From: Primulina eburnea
Taxonomy: Eukaryota > Streptophyta > Magnoliopsida > Lamiales > Gesneriaceae
NCBI RefSeq assembly: GCF_022965805.1
Contig: NW_027331273.1
Coordinates: 124,001-188,000 of the forward strand
Direction of reading: 5' to 3'
Length of the DNA stretch: 64,000 nt
A program made the translations under genes and the position numbers. A model generated the notes under the pieces. It worked only from the letters and a program-made list of their open reading frames with translations, searched no databases and was not told the origin of the DNA. This document shows, piece after piece, positions 47,663-59,366 of the stretch (its first letter is position 1; each line of letters opens with the position of its first letter).

Positions 47663-49423
47663 GGATCTTACTGTCAAGCCTGGGAATATGAAGAATATGT
47701 GAGCTTATGTCAAGAAACATCAGGTGGTGTTGGCTTTTTCTAATCACATTTTGTTGAGTTTTTTGCATGAATATCACATATATAAATCGAATATGGATGT
47801 AGAGACGGAATGAATATATGATATGATATATAATCATTAAAAAAATTAGGTATTAAAATAAAATATTCTAAGCAGAAAATAAAATCTCAAGTGATCAAAT
47901 AAAATATTCTAGCCATTAAAGAAATTATTATCCACATTACAAAATACTAGTCAATGAATAAGATGTTTTGTTTACTACTAAAATGCATACATCAAGGTTA
48001 ATTAATTTCTGACTTTTTCCAATTTTATTTCTTGGAAAAAAGAATTCAAAAGAGCTATTTCATAGATTGTTTCTGTTCTTTTGATGTATCCAAACTTCTT
48101 TAAAAAATAATGCAATAATAATACATGAGGGGCAAAGAGTAATTACATTATAAGATTACAAAAATATTTTGCTTTTGTTTAATTAAAAAAAATATCAAAA
48201 ATATATTTACTAAATTCAAAATATTTCTATAACTAACATATCCCAATAAAATTTTAATTTATTTTTATCCATATTTTTGAATGTTTAAATGTTCACACAA
48301 TAAAAAATAAAGCAAATTTAACACATATGTTAAAAAAAAACCTGGAACACATCTACACCATTTTTTATGACAATAGAACCGAATATGTTATCATTCAATA
48401 TACACTGAGTAAATCTTTGAAATTTATTTTTCTCATGAAACATATATGAATGTAAACACTTGTAAAATTTCGTAATAGTCGTCAATTTGATGTTATTATC
48501 ACTCTCTGCCGTGTCGATTGCTTCAAATTACATTTCACAAAAATTACACACTGTATTTCTCAAAAAATAATAATAATAATAATAATTTTAAGACATTCGG
48601 CCGTCCATGAATAATGCCAACAACATGCGAGAAAGCTGGCCAAGGGAATTACACCAAACTACGATGTTTGACAATAATAATCATACAATTTTATAATAAA
48701 TTGGGGGCCCATTCTTTAAAATATTTGGGATTATAATTTGTCTTAAATTTTATTATATATTTTTAAAATAATTTATTTAGATTAAAATATAAGATCTTAC
48801 TTCTATCATACTAACCTTGAAACCTCGTGCGTAGGAGGCGAAGCGAACACTCTAACCGAAGAAATCGTGAGAGCCTTTGAATGGAGGATCGTATCACTAA
48901 AACCTTTATATTTATATTACATTACATTTATTTCCTCGATCGAAATATTTAAAACAAATGTTATTTTAGGAAAATAAAATCAATAAAATGATATTCCATA
49001 ATATATACACACAATTAGTCAATTACAAAGAAGAGAAACGTAATCTACAAGTCAAAATTACAACAATCCCCTTTGATTATTTGTTACCAGTAGATTTCAA
49101 AATATTTCAACTTCCACGGCAAAGTGAAGAAAAAAGAAATCATTAAAAGATGGAAGACCATTTTGTCTAAAAATATCAAGATTTTATAATATTTTTTTAG
49201 CATATTGTTTCATTTTTAACTGATTTAATTAATGAAAACGTATATGAGTTCGTACTTGATTAAATATACTGAAAAATAATTGATCCATTGTCATTTTCAG
49301 GCAATCTTTTTTTTTCTTTATGTTTTCTATTTTATAAATATTATAGAAATTATAGAAAGTGTATATATGTTTGAAATTATTTTTAAAAAAATTACAGATT
49401 GGCGACCGTCCAAAGGATATTTA
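47663..49423. other. Long AT-rich intergenic region, no gene
   Basis: The proximal part is the promoter side of the transporter gene. A possible 5' UTR acceptor (CATATTCCCAG near 47684) may mean a 5' UTR intron. An AAT trinucleotide repeat lies near 48566-48587. No coding sequence or clear element is seen. Confidence 0.55.
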
Positions 49424-49616
49424 TAGAGTAGGCAAAAACTTGTGTGAGACGGTCTCACAGGTCATATTTGTAAGAAAGATCTCTTATTTGGGTCATCCAT
49501 TGAAAAGTAGTATTACTTTTTATACTAAGAATATTATTTTTATTGTGAATATGTGTATGGTTGACTCGTCTCACAGAGTAAGATCCGTGAGACGGTCTCA
49601 TATGAGACTCACTCTA
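49424..49616 (+). mobile_element. MITE, GAGACGGTCTCAC family, with TA target duplication
   Basis: It starts TAGAGTAGGCAAAAACTTG and ends ATGAGACTCACTCTA, and the ends are inverted repeats. TA directly flanks both ends, compatible with a Tc1/mariner-type target duplication. This copy gives the best borders of the family in this window. Confidence 0.82.
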
Positions 49617-49744
49617 TAGATTAATACCGGATGTGAAACAATTAATGGAAAATAAAATTTAATTACACTTACCAAATCTTTAATTATAGTAAATTGAGAA
49701 AATCAGGCCACTGGTTCTTCAAATTGAATTCAAATCTTGAAAAA

Positions 49745-52700
49745 ATGCATGATTTATTTTATTTTATTTTTTGAAATGAGAATGCCATTTATCAAATGTT
49801 GTCCTTACAATCGTGGGAAATGACATTACATAATATATCTGGAGGGTGAAACGTAATAAAAGGATTTGCATAAGATATGGTCGCTCGAGCAAGAGAATCA
49901 ACCACCATATTTGCTTGTCTTCTAACATGTTGAATTTTGATTGACAGATGTGCATCGAGGAGTTTACAACAACCGGAGATAATTGAGCCAAACTCTGTGT
50001 GGTCAACAGTCTTTGAGGTGATCGCATTTACCACTGTTTGTGAGTCAGTCTCAAATATTATGTCATCGAGTTCTAGAGAGGTTGTCCATGCGATAGCGTC
50101 AAGAAGGGAAAATGCTTCGGCCTCTTTAACTTCATACAGACCATATTTCACACTTTTTTTGCTCTCCATGAATTCCCCTGCCGAGTCTCACACCACAGCT
50201 CCGAAACCCATAGCTTCATGTTCGTTAAACAATGCTGCATCCACATTGCACTTCACAGATGGATCCATCGATAATCCGCGTCCCAACGAGAGCTTGAGGC
50301 TTATGTTTTTGTAGAGTTCTTTTGTGCTTGAGTCCAGTTCCATAACATATCATAGTCGAGTGCAACAGTGGTTTGCGGAGGTATAGACACACCGCTCCAT
50401 AATTTCTCATTTCGATAGCGCCATATGCTCCATAGTGTAGCCGAGAGAATTGGTTGTGCAGCCTTGGGAAATTTAGTCAGACTTTCAAACTTACAATTTA
50501 AGAATGAAATAGCTTCTCTTGCACAATTCGTCACGAGGAGATCAAGCTTTGCAATTTTCCAACAATCCTTTGCATATGGGAGTCAATGAATATATGACAA
50601 TTGTTTTCCAATCCCGATTCACATATCACACAGCTGGAAGGTACCTGTATATTCCTTCATTGAATTTTCAAGCGGCAAGGTAGGAAGTCACGCGCTGCTC
50701 TCCATAGGAATGATCGTATTTTCGGAGGTGTTGATAAATTCCATATCTTGGACCAGTCCCCATTCTGACGATGTTCCTGCTCATGGTTGGTAATGGTTTC
50801 CATGATGATTCGGTACCCTGACTTCACTGTATAGCTTCCATTTATGCTAAAGTGCCATATACGGTCATCAGTTGATCCCCAGAGGATTCAACGGGATATT
50901 CATAATTTCCTGGACATCTCGTGGGGCAAAAATTTCGTGGAGTTTTCCCGTGTTCCACTGCCTCGTATCTGGGATCAGCAGCTCCTTCACATACTTCACT
51001 TCCTCTTGATGCGTATACGGTGTTTGGATATAAAAGTTTATGGAATCTCTTAGCCATTGGTGTGTCCAGATTTGTATATGCTGACCATCTCCGACTTTCC
51101 ATCGTAACCCACGAGCCAAGATCGCTTTTGAGTACCAAATACTTCTCCATATGAAGCTAGGATTTGATCCTAAGTGTTTCCATGAAGTCTTTTTTCGGAA
51201 AATATTTAGCTTTGAGTAATCTTGATGATAACGTATTTGGGGCTGAAATAAGCTTCCAACCTTGCTTAGCAAGCATGGCTAGATTATAGGCTTCGAGATT
51301 GCGAAAACCAAGACCTCCGCTTTCCTTTCGATTGCAGATTCTGTTCCAAGTCGTCCAATGTATTCCTCTCGAGTTTTGGGATGTTGTTCCCCACCAAAAG
51401 GAGTTCATCATTTTTTGAAGCTCGTCGAGAAGGGATGTAGGTAACAAGAAGACATTCATACAGTAAGCCGGTAGAGCATGGGCCACCGATTTCAACAATA
51501 CTTCTTTACCTGCTTTTGATAGGGCATTTCCCCGCCAATTTTGTATACGATTCCAGAGCCAATCTCGCAAGTAACTGAAGACCACTTTCTTCTTACTATC
51601 GATCAATGATGGGAGACCAAGATAGCGTCCCGTGTCCAGCGGCTATGACACTCCAAGGATTGAAGATAGCTCATTCTGTTCTCGGGTCTCAATATTTTTG
51701 CTAAAAAATATTCCAGATTTTCCAAAATTTATGGCTTGCCCACTAGCCCTCTCATAGATGGTTATAATCTTCCTAAATTTTGTGCATTCTTCTTTTGTTG
51801 CCCTGAAAAATATAAACGAGTAATCGGCAAAAAAGAGATGAGATATTATCAGGGCCCGACGACAGATTTTAACTCCATGAAATGTGCCTCTGCCTTCAGC
51901 TTTCTCAATCAAAGTTGATAGCCCTTGTGTATATATAATAAATAAATAGGGTGATAGAGGGCATCCTTGGCGCAGTCTTCGTTTTGGATTTATTGGTCCA
52001 ATCAAATTTCCATTTACCCTCACTTGGTATCGCACTGTTGTAACGCAAAGCATCATGAGATCCACCCATTTATCCTCAAATCATAGCTTAATCATCATGA
52101 GTTTCAGAAAACCCCAATCAATGCGATCATATGCTTTACTAATGTCAATTTTCAGTGCCACATCCACATGTTTGCCTCGGTGCTTTCACTTCATGTGATG
52201 GATAATCTCAAAAGCTATTATCACATTGTCGATGATTGAACGTTCCATAACAAAAGCTGCTTGTGTCTCTGATATTAACTTTGGCAATATCAGCTTTAAT
52301 CAATTTGCCAACACCTTTGCAAGCACCCTATACATAACATTACATAGGGAAATTGGCCGAAGATCTTTCATAGTAACTGGGTTTGCACACTTCGGGATGA
52401 GAGTGATAATAGTATCATTGAGCTTCGCTGGGAAATTTACCTGGTTCAACCATTGTACACCTTGCTGGAAGAAATCTTCACCCATGATATGCCAGCATTT
52501 TTGGAAAAATCAGGATTATACCCATCCGGTCCCGGTGATTTGTGAGGGTTCATTTGGAACATCGCTTCTCAAAATTCGTCAATGGTGAAGGGGGATAAAA
52601 GTGTATTATTTTCAGCATCTGTGAGCTTTGGTTCAATCTGGTTTATTACCTCATCATATGAGGCATTTTCGGATGAGAAGAGCATGCCGAAATATTCACC

Positions 52701-53278
52701 AGCAATGCGTTCCAGATTCCGGGGATCATTGAATTCTTTACCCGTGTCATCAATCAGACTCTGGATTTTATTGTGTGCCTTCTTCCTTGTCCATTGAGTA
52801 AAATTTCGTGTTAAGGTCTCCTTCCTGAAGCCAAAATTGTTTTGCTCTTTGTTTCCAATATATGTCATATTGTATCAGCAATTTATTTAGTCTCTGCTTC
52901 ATGTCTTCAACTGTTGATACTGATTTATTGTCCGTGAATGAGCGCATCTTATTAATCATGGTTTTGAGTTCCTCAATACTTTTCTGATTTACTTTTGGTT
53001 GTTTTTTGCTCCACTTCATTAAAGCAGTAGATAGCACTTTGAGTTTGTCTATTATCGTTTCAGATGTTGTTGTAGTCTCCCACATATCTCTCATAGTGCT
53101 AATAAAATCCTCTTCCTCCTTTCATCTGTTCTCAAAGCGAAAAGATATGCCACCCAAATTTGTTACTTGGCCTTAAGTGACCAAGAGTATAGGTGAGTGA
53201 TCTGAGCACGTTGCCACCTTGTTCGCTACCGAATCTGGGAATCGTGCTGCCCAAGATGTGGAAGCAAGAGCTCGATCA
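49745..53278 (-). mobile_element. L1-type LINE, 5'-truncated
   Basis: It reads on the minus strand from about 53278 to an A-rich TAAAA-repeat tail at about 49745-49775. The order of domains (end of endonuclease, RT, zf-RVT, RNase H) and the tail identify a plant L1 element. The 5' UTR, ORF1 and most of the endonuclease are missing. The truncation point abuts a gypsy LTR at 53279. Confidence 0.88.
49764..53278 (-). pseudogene. LINE ORF2 (endonuclease end, RT, zf-RVT, RNase H), broken
   Basis: Minus-strand order: endonuclease end with a SDHSPIL-type word near 53195-53175; a linker with FWLQEGDLNTKFY (about 52840-52800); RT from about 52560 to 51640 (VNFPAKLNDTIITLIPK, RRLRQGCPLSPYLF, FFADYSFIFF); the conserved block WRGNALSKAGKEVLLKSVAH and GGLGFRNLEAYNLAMLAKQG (51540-51250); a zf-RVT region near 50740-50600 (WRAARDFLPC, then CVICESG); and an RNase H domain at 50240-49800 (AEAFSLLDAIAW, FETDSQTVV, RRQANMVVDSLA). 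Frame breaks occur near 52570, 52300, 52070, 51640 and 51150. The RT catalytic FADD is FADY (near 51818), which would abolish polymerase activity. Confidence 0.87.
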
Positions 53279-53894
53279 TCGGGACTGATTCAACTCATTT
53301 AGAATTAGCTCTAGCCTTATAAGAGTCATGCCTCATTATTGGACAAGGGTCCAGCTACCCAGCCTAAGTATACAGAAAGGTGTCCAAGTCCAATAGTTCG
53401 AACTCGAGGTGTCCAATCCCAGGTGTCCGAACCCACTCAGGTGGTCAAGAAGCCCGAGCCCTAATGCGGCTAGAGAATGAGGAGACATTTTTGTCGATAA
53501 ATAAGAGCTCTCGATAAATACAGGATTTGATCAAATCTCATCAAGATAAGGCAAGAATCATAACATCCATGGTTAAGGATTTGTGTCAGCTGAGGTTTCC
53601 TATCTCAACAAAGACTCTACTCTATCAGGTAACTAGCTCATCTTATCTCTATAAATACTAGATATTTGTTACGATTTCATACACATTCTCTTGCTCACTT
53701 AATGTTGTTGTCTCTCTTAAGTTATGTTCCCCAGATTGACTTAAGCATCGGAGGGGTCATGTCGGAAAACTCTCCGACGCCCCCTCACCCTCTTTTTGCC
53801 TATGTAGAACTCAGAGCCCCTATCCGACCCACTCAGCTGTGAAGATTTGAAGGCCCGTCCTTCAGATCGAACCCGAGGTAAAATTTTGGTATCA
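53279..53894 (+). repeat. Gypsy 5' LTR, missing its first ~25 bp
   Basis: It matches 58450-59098. It contains a TATAAATACTAG promoter-like word near 53643 and ends TTTTGGTATCA. The left edge meets the LINE. Confidence 0.8.
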
Positions 53895-53898
53895 TAAC

Positions 53899-53917
53899 TT
53901 GGAGCCGTCTGTGGGAA
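53899..53917 (+). other. Gypsy primer binding site
   Basis: TTGGAGCCGTCTGTGGGAA, close to the TTGGCGCCGTCTGTGGGAA site common in plant gypsy elements, four bases after the LTR. A second copy, TTGGAGCCGTATGTGAGAA, follows the duplicated LTR end at 54551. Confidence 0.75.
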
Positions 53918-54062
53918 TTTGAAGAAAAAGAGATAAGATGATGAATACTGAATATATTACCAATGGGAGCGAAGGAAATCGAAGCAATAATGGCAACCAG
54001 AGCCTCACTCTGGCCGAGCTAACACGATTGATTATTGCAACAGTGGAACAAGTGTTGGCCAG

Positions 54063-54724
54063 GTAGACCCTAATGCAACAAAGGAATGAGGAGACATTTT
54101 CGTCGATAAATAAGAGCTCCCGATAAATACAGGATTTGATAAAATCTCATTAAGATAAGATAAGCGTCATAGCTGCCATCAAGAGTCCTAGCCTCTATAG
54201 TTAAGAAGTAATGTCCTATCTCTAGTGAAGTTCTATCTCAACAAGGACTCTACTCATATCAGGTAATTAGCTCATCTTGCCTCTATAAATACTAGGTATT
54301 TGTTACGACTTCAAACACATTCTCTTTCTTACTTAGCATTGTTATGTCTCTCTTAAGTTATGCTCCCCATACTGACTTAAGCATCGGGGGGGGGGGGGGG
54401 GGGGGGGTTCATGCTGGGAAACTCTCTGACGCCCCCTCACCCTTTTTCTGCATGTGCAGAACTCAGAGCCTCGATCCAACCCATTCAATTTTGAAGATTT
54501 GAAGACCCGTTCTCCAGATCAAACCCGAGGTAAAATTTTGATATTATCAATTGGAGCCGTATGTGAGAATTTTAAGAAAAAGAGATAAGATGGTGAATAC
54601 TGAAGATATTTCCAATGGGAGCGAAGGAAATCGAAGCAATAATGGCAACCAGAGCCTTACTCTAGCAGAGCTGACACAATTGATTACTTCCATAGTGGAG
54701 CATGTATTGGTCAGGCGGGAAGGA
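54063..54724 (+). repeat. Tandem duplicate of LTR end, primer site and gag start
   Basis: This block repeats 53455-54062 with substitutions: AATGAGGAGACATTTTCGTC, the TATAAATACTAG word, the LTR end (ATATTATCA at 54549), a primer site, and an ATG-led gag start (MVNTEDISNGSEGNRSNNGN at 54590). It carries a 22-base G run at 54386-54407 where the first copy has only short G runs. Confidence 0.85.
54386..54407. repeat. G22 homopolymer
   Basis: An uninterrupted run of 22 G in the duplicated LTR; the other LTR copies have two to four G at this point. It could be real slippage or a sequencing or assembly error. Confidence 0.85.
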
Positions 54725-57720
54725 ATGGATCCCCCCCACCCCACCCTACCCTCTGACCAGGAGGCACATGAAGCCGATAAGTAAAAGATGAGAAAAGAGA
54801 TCGAACAATTGAGGGAAATTGGAATGAGAGTCTCCCTCCAACAATTTGGGCCATACCATTCTTTACCGAGATACTAGCCGAAGAACACCCTAAAAACTTC
54901 AAATTCCCAAATATCACAGAGTATGACGGGAAGGGAGACCCTGAGGACCGTCTATCATGATTAAAAAATGCCACACTTTGACACTAGTACTCAGACCCTA
55001 TCTAGTTTCGGGTCTTCCGTACAACCTTAATAGGGTCAGCCTAGTAGTTCAACCTGCTCTGGCTCGGTGATATAAAAATTTCTAAGATTTTAGTTGAGCC
55101 TTCCTCCATCAGTTCTCCAACAACAAAATGCATCCTATCACTCCTTTCAGTCACTTTGCCATGAGACAACATGAACAAGAGAGCTTACAAGCATGTATAC
55201 AAAGGTTCATTGTTGGTTTCAACGAAGTGCTCTCCGCCACATCCGACCTATTTATAATTGCATTCATTCAGGGGATATTTACGGAGGATTTCCTGAAATC
55301 ATTGATAAAAAAACCCGCAAATACTTATGATGAACTACTAGCCCAAGCGGACAAGTACGCTAATCTTGAAGAAGTCCAGCTCGCCGGAGCTCATCGGTGG
55401 AAGGATCCAACCAATAGCCCCAAAAAATCAAGTCTATCGGCTCGACTCCTCGTCTAAACCGATCTGTTCGTCCGGAGCCCTTGGGCCAGTTTGTCGCCTA
55501 CACCCCGCTTAAGGCTAGTAAGCTCAGATCCCTCCGAATATCAGAGAACAGGAACCTTGTACGTAGGCCTCGGGGAAGTGACCAGGGACCTCGGAGACCC
55601 ATGTCCGACAGATATTGCGACTTTGACGAAGATTATGGGCATACCACTGATGAATGTAAATATCTAGAACGTTTAGTCCAACAAAACACAGAAATGAAGG
55701 ACATTTTGACACAACGAGGGCCGAAATAACGACCCCGTGAAAGGGCAAGGGAATCTCTCGACCCCAGGGACATAAGAATAAGAAGCGAGCCCTGAAGATA
55801 ACAATACGCACCCCCGGAGCAAAATCAACCCAGGCATAACCAGAGACAACATCCTCCCCTATGGGAGTCATAAACATGATATTCGAGGGACCTACTGATG
55901 GGGATCCAATCGAGCAAGGAATAAAAGCAGCAGGAAGCTGATAAATATGAAAATCACTGCGACAAGTGCTCGAACATGTCCTCTTATATTATTTGGAACT
56001 GATGACTTGTTGGGATTATCTAACTCGCACAACGATGCTCTGGTCATCCGAGCCATGGTTGGAGAATTATGAAGTGGCCAAGATATTTGTTGATTAAAGG
56101 AGTTCGGTAAACCTGTTCTTTTAGGAAACAATGGATCAAATGGATTCGGGAGAATACAAAGGGGAACCAATGCTCACCTCGCTATTCGAAATTATGGGTC
56201 ACGCCATTCAACCTATAGGCATGATAAACTTGCCACTCACACAAGGAAGACAAAATTCTCATTTTTTAATTGATGCTCCGTCCACATATACGGCCATCCT
56301 GGGTCGACAAGCCATGACCGCCTTTGCGGTAATGGCCTCATCCTTACATAAAAAAATCAAGTTTCCAGTCGGAAAAGTAAGGGTGGACCAGAGATAGCCC
56401 AGAATTGTTACATGAAAGAAGTATGGGTTGAACAGAAAGCTGCTAAGACCAAACAACTCAGGCCGACCTGAGGCCTGGGAGTATGACAACTTCAAATTAA
56501 TAGAAAACACCACCCAAGTGACCTATGAAGAGGAATGTGAGGGGATTGTCATTTCCCATCTGTTTGGGACAATTAAAATAGCAGAACCTTTGAAGAGCCT
56601 TTGAGGGGTCAATTGATCAAATGCTTGCAAAAAAAAATTTCTTTGCTTAGTCGGTGTCCGACCTCACCAGTGTTTGGAGAGAATTGATGGAAAGTAAACT
56701 GAATGTCTCAAACGAATTCCGACAATCATCTGAAAGAAATGTGACTTTGGCTGGAAAAGGATGCCATTATTCAAGAACAAGTGGAAGAGCAAGTAAAGGT
56801 CGGACACATTCAGGAAGTGTGTTTTCCGACCTGGATGTCAAATATGGTCCTAGTGCCTAAATCTTCGGGAAGGGGCATATGTGTGTTGACTTACACGATC
56901 TATACAAATCTTGCCCCAATGACTGCTATCCCTTGCCCAGGATAGACCAATTGGTCAACTCCAGTACTGGCCATGAGCTGTTGAGTTTTCTTGATGCTTA
57001 CTAGGGCCTTCCACGATCTAAACAAAGCATGCCCCAATGACTGCTATCCCTTGCCTAGGATAGAGCAATTGGTCGACTCCACTGCTGGCGCCATGAGCTG
57101 TTGATTTTTCTGGATGCTTATCAGGGATACCATCAAATCCTCTTTGACAAGGAAGATTAGAGCAAGATAAGTTTTGTCACATAAGCAGAAACTTACTGCT
57201 ATGTTGTTATATCGTTCCGCATAAAAAACACAGGGATTACTTACCAAAGGCTCATGGATTGGGTGTTCGGCCTTTTATTGAAGTAAATATGGATGACATC
57301 CTGATCAAAACCAAGGCATCCGAGCATTTTATAGCCGACCTAGAATAAACCTTCCAAACACTCTGTGATTACAGACTAAAACTAAATCCATGTAAATGCA
57401 CATTGGGAGTTCAGATGGGAAAATTCCTGGGTTACATGGTTACAAAGAAGGAGATCGAGTCCAACCTTGAGAAAGTCCAAGCCCTGGCCTCGATGGGTTC
57501 CACCTGCAATCTTCAAGAAGTCCAAAGGTTGATCGAGAGGATATCTGCCCTAACACGGTCATAACTAGGTCGGCTGATAATAGTTTCCCTTTCTTTAAGT
57601 TGCTCTGAAAGACAAAAAATTTCAAGTAGAATGAACAAAATGAAGAGGCGTTCCAAGAACTGAAGGAATATCTGGAAGAATTACTCATTCTTAGCGAGCC
57701 AGTCCTAGGTAAACACCTGC
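54590..57720 (+). pseudogene. Gypsy gag-protease-RT remnant
   Basis: The gag capsid is at about 54870-55440 (FSHFAMRQHEQESLQACIQR, YDELLAQADKYANLEE), then a zinc-knuckle-like CDFDEDYGHTTDEC near 55616-55660. The protease region is at about 56130-56395 (the family's catalytic Asp-Thr-Gly part is eroded; FLIDAPSTYTAILGRQAM is clear). RT is at about 56820-57560 (YPLPRIDQLVNSSTGHELLS, then VNMDDILIKTKASEHF near 57280, where the usual YVDD reads NMDD). A 118-bp tandem duplication (56894-57011 and 57012-57131) disrupts the RT. Stops are frequent. Confidence 0.8.
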
Positions 57721-58426
57721 TGGTCTATTTATCGATGACAAGATGTTGTACCAGGGTCGGCCTTCTTCTCTCAATCAGACTTCATCGGCTTTCAATTACG
57801 AGTATTTTTTTATTTTTCTGCCCAGGTCTCATGGGGACAGGGTTCGGGACTCTGCTCTCTATGGGTTTCTAAGTTCTCGGAGAGGCCCTGGTTGGTTCTA
57901 GAAGGTCCGCGCTCATCCGCTCTAGACATGGTATCGTCTATGTAATTCACTAAAAGGCTCATCCGCTCTGCTCCGTGATCATCCTAAAACTTAGACCTAG
58001 TAAAAGAAAATGAACTTACTGAGGGGGAGGTCAGAGTTTAAGTGATCGGGAGTAAGTCACGTTGGATGGAAAAGCTCTCAAAATATTGACAGAGTAATGG
58101 CTGAGAGAGAATAAATGTGAAAATGAAGGGAAATATTCTTCTATTTATACTGCGGGAAGGCTCATGACAGTCGTTCTATCAACATCAAACCAAGGGTCCA
58201 GGTTCTCTCGAGGAGACATACGATCGCCTCTAGATCCAAACCATCAGAGAATCTTGGCCGTCCATTTATGTTTCACTCGGATTAACGTCTGTGCCATCCG
58301 ATATGCCACGTGGGATCAAAGAAATACAGTTAGAAATAAAGAGCATAGAGGGAAGGGCTCAGAATCCGACCAAGTCATCTTAATTTGAATTTCATGCTTC
58401 TTTTAGACTAAAGGGGGAGATATTAT
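57721..58426 (+). other. Gypsy internal non-coding tail and polypurine tract
   Basis: RNase H and integrase are missing. This spacer has no recognised domain. The purine run AAAGGGGGAGA at 58410-58420 lies just before the 3' LTR and is the likely polypurine tract. Confidence 0.6.
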
Positions 58427-59098
58427 TGATACCTCCTAAAATAGCCACATCTGGACTGATCCAACCTATCTCTGAACTGGCCCTAGCCCTGTAAGAGCCA
58501 AGCTTCATTATTGGGCAAGGGCTCGACTACCGATCCCGAGTATGTTGTAAGGTGTCCAAGATTTTGAACTCAAGGTGTCAAAGTTTAAAATTCTGAACCC
58601 ACAAAGGTGGTTGGGAATCCCGGGCCTTAATGCCACTAGGGAATGGAGAGGAATTCTCGTCGATAAATAAGAAGTCCCAATAAATACGATATTTGATCAA
58701 ATCTCATCGAGATAAGACAAGATTCTTAACTGTCATCAAGAGTCCTAGCCTCCATGGTTAAGGATTCCTGTTAGCTGAGGTTTCCTATCTCTGGTAGAAT
58801 TCTATCTCAACAAAGACTCTACTGTTGTAAGGTAACTAGCTCATCCCGCCTCTAAAAATACTAGATATTTGTTACGATTTCAGACACATTCTCTTGTTCA
58901 CTTAGCATTGTTATATCTCTCTTGAGTTCTGCTCATCGGATTGACTTAAGCATCATAGGCGTCACGTCCAAAACTCTCTGGCACCCCCTCACCCTCTTTC
59001 TGCTTGTGCAGAATTTAGGGCCCCGACCCGACCAACTCAGCTTTGAAGATTTGAAGATACGTTCTCTATTTTGAACACAAAGTAAAATTTTGGTATCA
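58427..59098 (+). repeat. Gypsy 3' LTR, 672 bp
   Basis: It starts TGATACCTCCTAAAATAGCC and ends TTTTGGTATCA, giving a 7-bp terminal inverted repeat. It matches 53279-53894. Confidence 0.87.
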
Positions 59099-59358
59099 TC
59101 AGAATATATTAATGTTTTTGGGGGGTTAAATTTTTAGAAATCATGTCATATTTATAAGATATTTTAGGGCTAAAACTTCGATATACTAGAGCTAGTTTTA
59201 TGGATTAGAGAGATTTGGAATCAAATATTATTGTATAGTTTTGATATGTTGCTCATCTATCGTATTCATGGCGGATGTGACACTCACGTATTGGATGTGA
59301 CAAAGCATATAATTTTTTTTTTACGTCTAATAGGTTAGTGAAACCTCAATGGTGGGCA

Positions 59359-59366
59359 CATAGGTG
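59359..59366. repeat. 8-bp target duplication, first of three
   Basis: CATAGGTG is repeated exactly at 62924-62931 and 63469-63476, flanking two hAT-type elements. Confidence 0.92.

Larger units (their letters stand above)
53279..59098 (+). mobile_element. Ty3/gypsy element, internally deleted and rearranged
   Basis: LTRs of about 0.65 kb lie at 53279-53894 and 58427-59098; the 3' copy has inverted ends TGATACC and GGTATCA. The primer site TTGGAGCCGTCTGTGGGAA and gag-protease-RT remnants fit a Tat/Retand-like gypsy lineage, with modest confidence. Integrase and RNase H are absent. A ~605-bp block (partial LTR, primer site, leader, gag start) is duplicated in tandem. The 5' LTR lacks its first ~25 bp, and no target duplication is seen. 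Confidence 0.82.

Noticed and set aside
50844..52797. Plus-strand open frames over the LINE
   Set aside because: The minus strand carries ordered LINE domains; the plus-strand frames have no similarity to known proteins.
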